Shown here piece after piece: positions 5,665-6,268 of a stretch of DNA of 6,268 nucleotides. This DNA comes from Spirochaetota bacterium. GTDB taxonomy: Bacteria > Spirochaetota > UBA4802 > UBA5368. The position numbers and the translations under genes are program-made. The first letter of the stretch is position 1, and each line of letters starts with the position of its first letter. The stretch lies in NCBI GenBank assembly GCA_017998475.1, contig JAGODA010000189.1:1-6268 (forward strand), in the 5' to 3' direction. The notes under the pieces are model-generated. The model worked only from the letters and a program-made list of their open reading frames with translations. It was not told where the DNA came from and ran no database searches.

Positions 5665-6268
5665 TTGAATTCTGACGATACGGAACGCGCGGACGAAACA
5701 CGGCCGGCCGGTCACGATGATCTGCGTTTTCAAACCCTCTTCGAATCCATCCCCGACGCGATCATGCTGATCGAGCGCGAAACCGGCGCCATACTCGACG
5801 TCAACGGGGCCGCCTGTACCATGTACGGATACGGCCGGTCCGAACTTCTCTCCATGAAAAACACCGATATCTCCGCCGAACCGGAGGCGACCCGCGAGAC
5901 CACGGTGGGAGAGGTGTATTACGTTCCGCTGCGGTATCACCGCAGAAAAGACGGAACGGCCTTTCCGGTCGAACTGAGAATATCGCGTTTCGATTACGGG
6001 GGCCGCGGGGTAAACACGGTGGCGGTGCGCGATATCTCGGAACGACTGCGCATCGAGGAGGAGGCCAGGAGGGCCAATCTCGACCTGGCCGCCGTGAACG
6101 AGCGATACCAGAAGGTCGTGGAGAACGCGAGCGACCTGGTGCTCATCATCCGCGACGGTGTGATCCATTATTCCAACCCAATGATGAGCGAAATAATCGG
6201 CTACGATCGTACCGAGGTGGAGGGCCGGTCGTTTCTCGATTTCGTCCACCCCGACGACCGGGTGTCGC
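5665..6268 (+). CDS. PAS-PAS signalling protein, probable sensor histidine kinase (C-terminus cut off)
   Basis: PAS domains sense small molecules, redox state or light and pass the signal to an output domain. The visible 201 residues start at TTG and begin LNSDDTERADE, with no signal peptide or membrane segment, so the protein is probably cytoplasmic. The first PAS domain (about 21-126) has FQTLFESIPDAIMLIE, ILDVNGAACTMYGYGRSELL, the PAC-type YHRRKDGTAFPVELRISRFD and VAVRDISER. A charged helical linker (about 124-148, RIEEEARRANLDLAAVNERY) looks like a signalling coiled coil. The second PAS domain starts at about 148 (VVENASDLVLIIRDGVIHYS, then IIGYDRTEVEGRSFLDFVHP) and is cut by the window edge. 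The output domain is not visible; a histidine kinase is the commonest outcome, but a diguanylate cyclase is possible. It follows the phosphodiesterase gene by 166 bp with its own promoter. Confidence 0.85.
   Translation, partial: MNSDDTERADETRPAGHDDLRFQTLFESIPDAIMLIERETGAILDVNGAACTMYGYGRSELLSMKNTDISAEPEATRETTVGEVYYVPLRYHRRKDGTAFPVELRISRFDYGGRGVNTVAVRDISERLRIEEEARRANLDLAAVNERYQKVVENASDLVLIIRDGVIHYSNPMMSEIIGYDRTEVEGRSFLDFVHPDDRVS

Overview
The window is GC-rich (by eye about 60% G+C, with strong G/C third positions) and gene-dense. It looks like chromosomal DNA of a Gram-negative-type bacterium. The gene families present are too widespread to fix a taxon. A HlyC/CorC-recO pair, a purB of the Bacillus/Thermotoga length class, an acyl-CoA racemase and a multi-PAS sensor would fit a spirochaete-like or deltaproteobacteria-like lineage, but that is inference only.

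Minus strand, read from right to left: an unrecognised 181-aa protein gene (4455-3910); a soluble CBS-pair/CorC-HlyC protein gene (3807-2953); recO (2951-2202), whose start follows the previous stop after one base; a 248-bp intergenic stretch carrying a dispersed-repeat-like segment inside a 9-bp direct repeat; purB (1953-658); and the N-terminal half of a CaiB/BaiF-family alpha-methylacyl-CoA racemase-like gene (618-1, cut by the window edge). The corC and recO genes look translationally coupled and have their own near-consensus promoter. The purB and racemase genes are 39 bp apart with a GC-rich hairpin between them.

Plus strand, divergent from the 181-aa gene: a cytoplasmic glycerophosphodiester phosphodiesterase-like gene (4689-5498) with an unusually structured leader. 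It is followed by a sigma70-type promoter (TTGACA-17-TAGTAT) and a 107-nt leader in front of a PAS-PAS signalling protein gene. That last gene starts at a TTG (5665) and runs off the right edge.

The genes do not form one pathway. They cover housekeeping (purine synthesis, recombination repair), ion or membrane homeostasis (CorC), lipid-linked metabolism (racemase, phosphodiesterase) and sensing (PAS protein). I see no CRISPR array, tRNA, rRNA, transposase or phage gene. The least ordinary material is non-coding: the repeat-like insert at 2028-2131, the three-hairpin leader at 4612-4674 whose last stem covers part of the Shine-Dalgarno sequence, and the look-alike promoters at 3856-3883 and 5523-5551.
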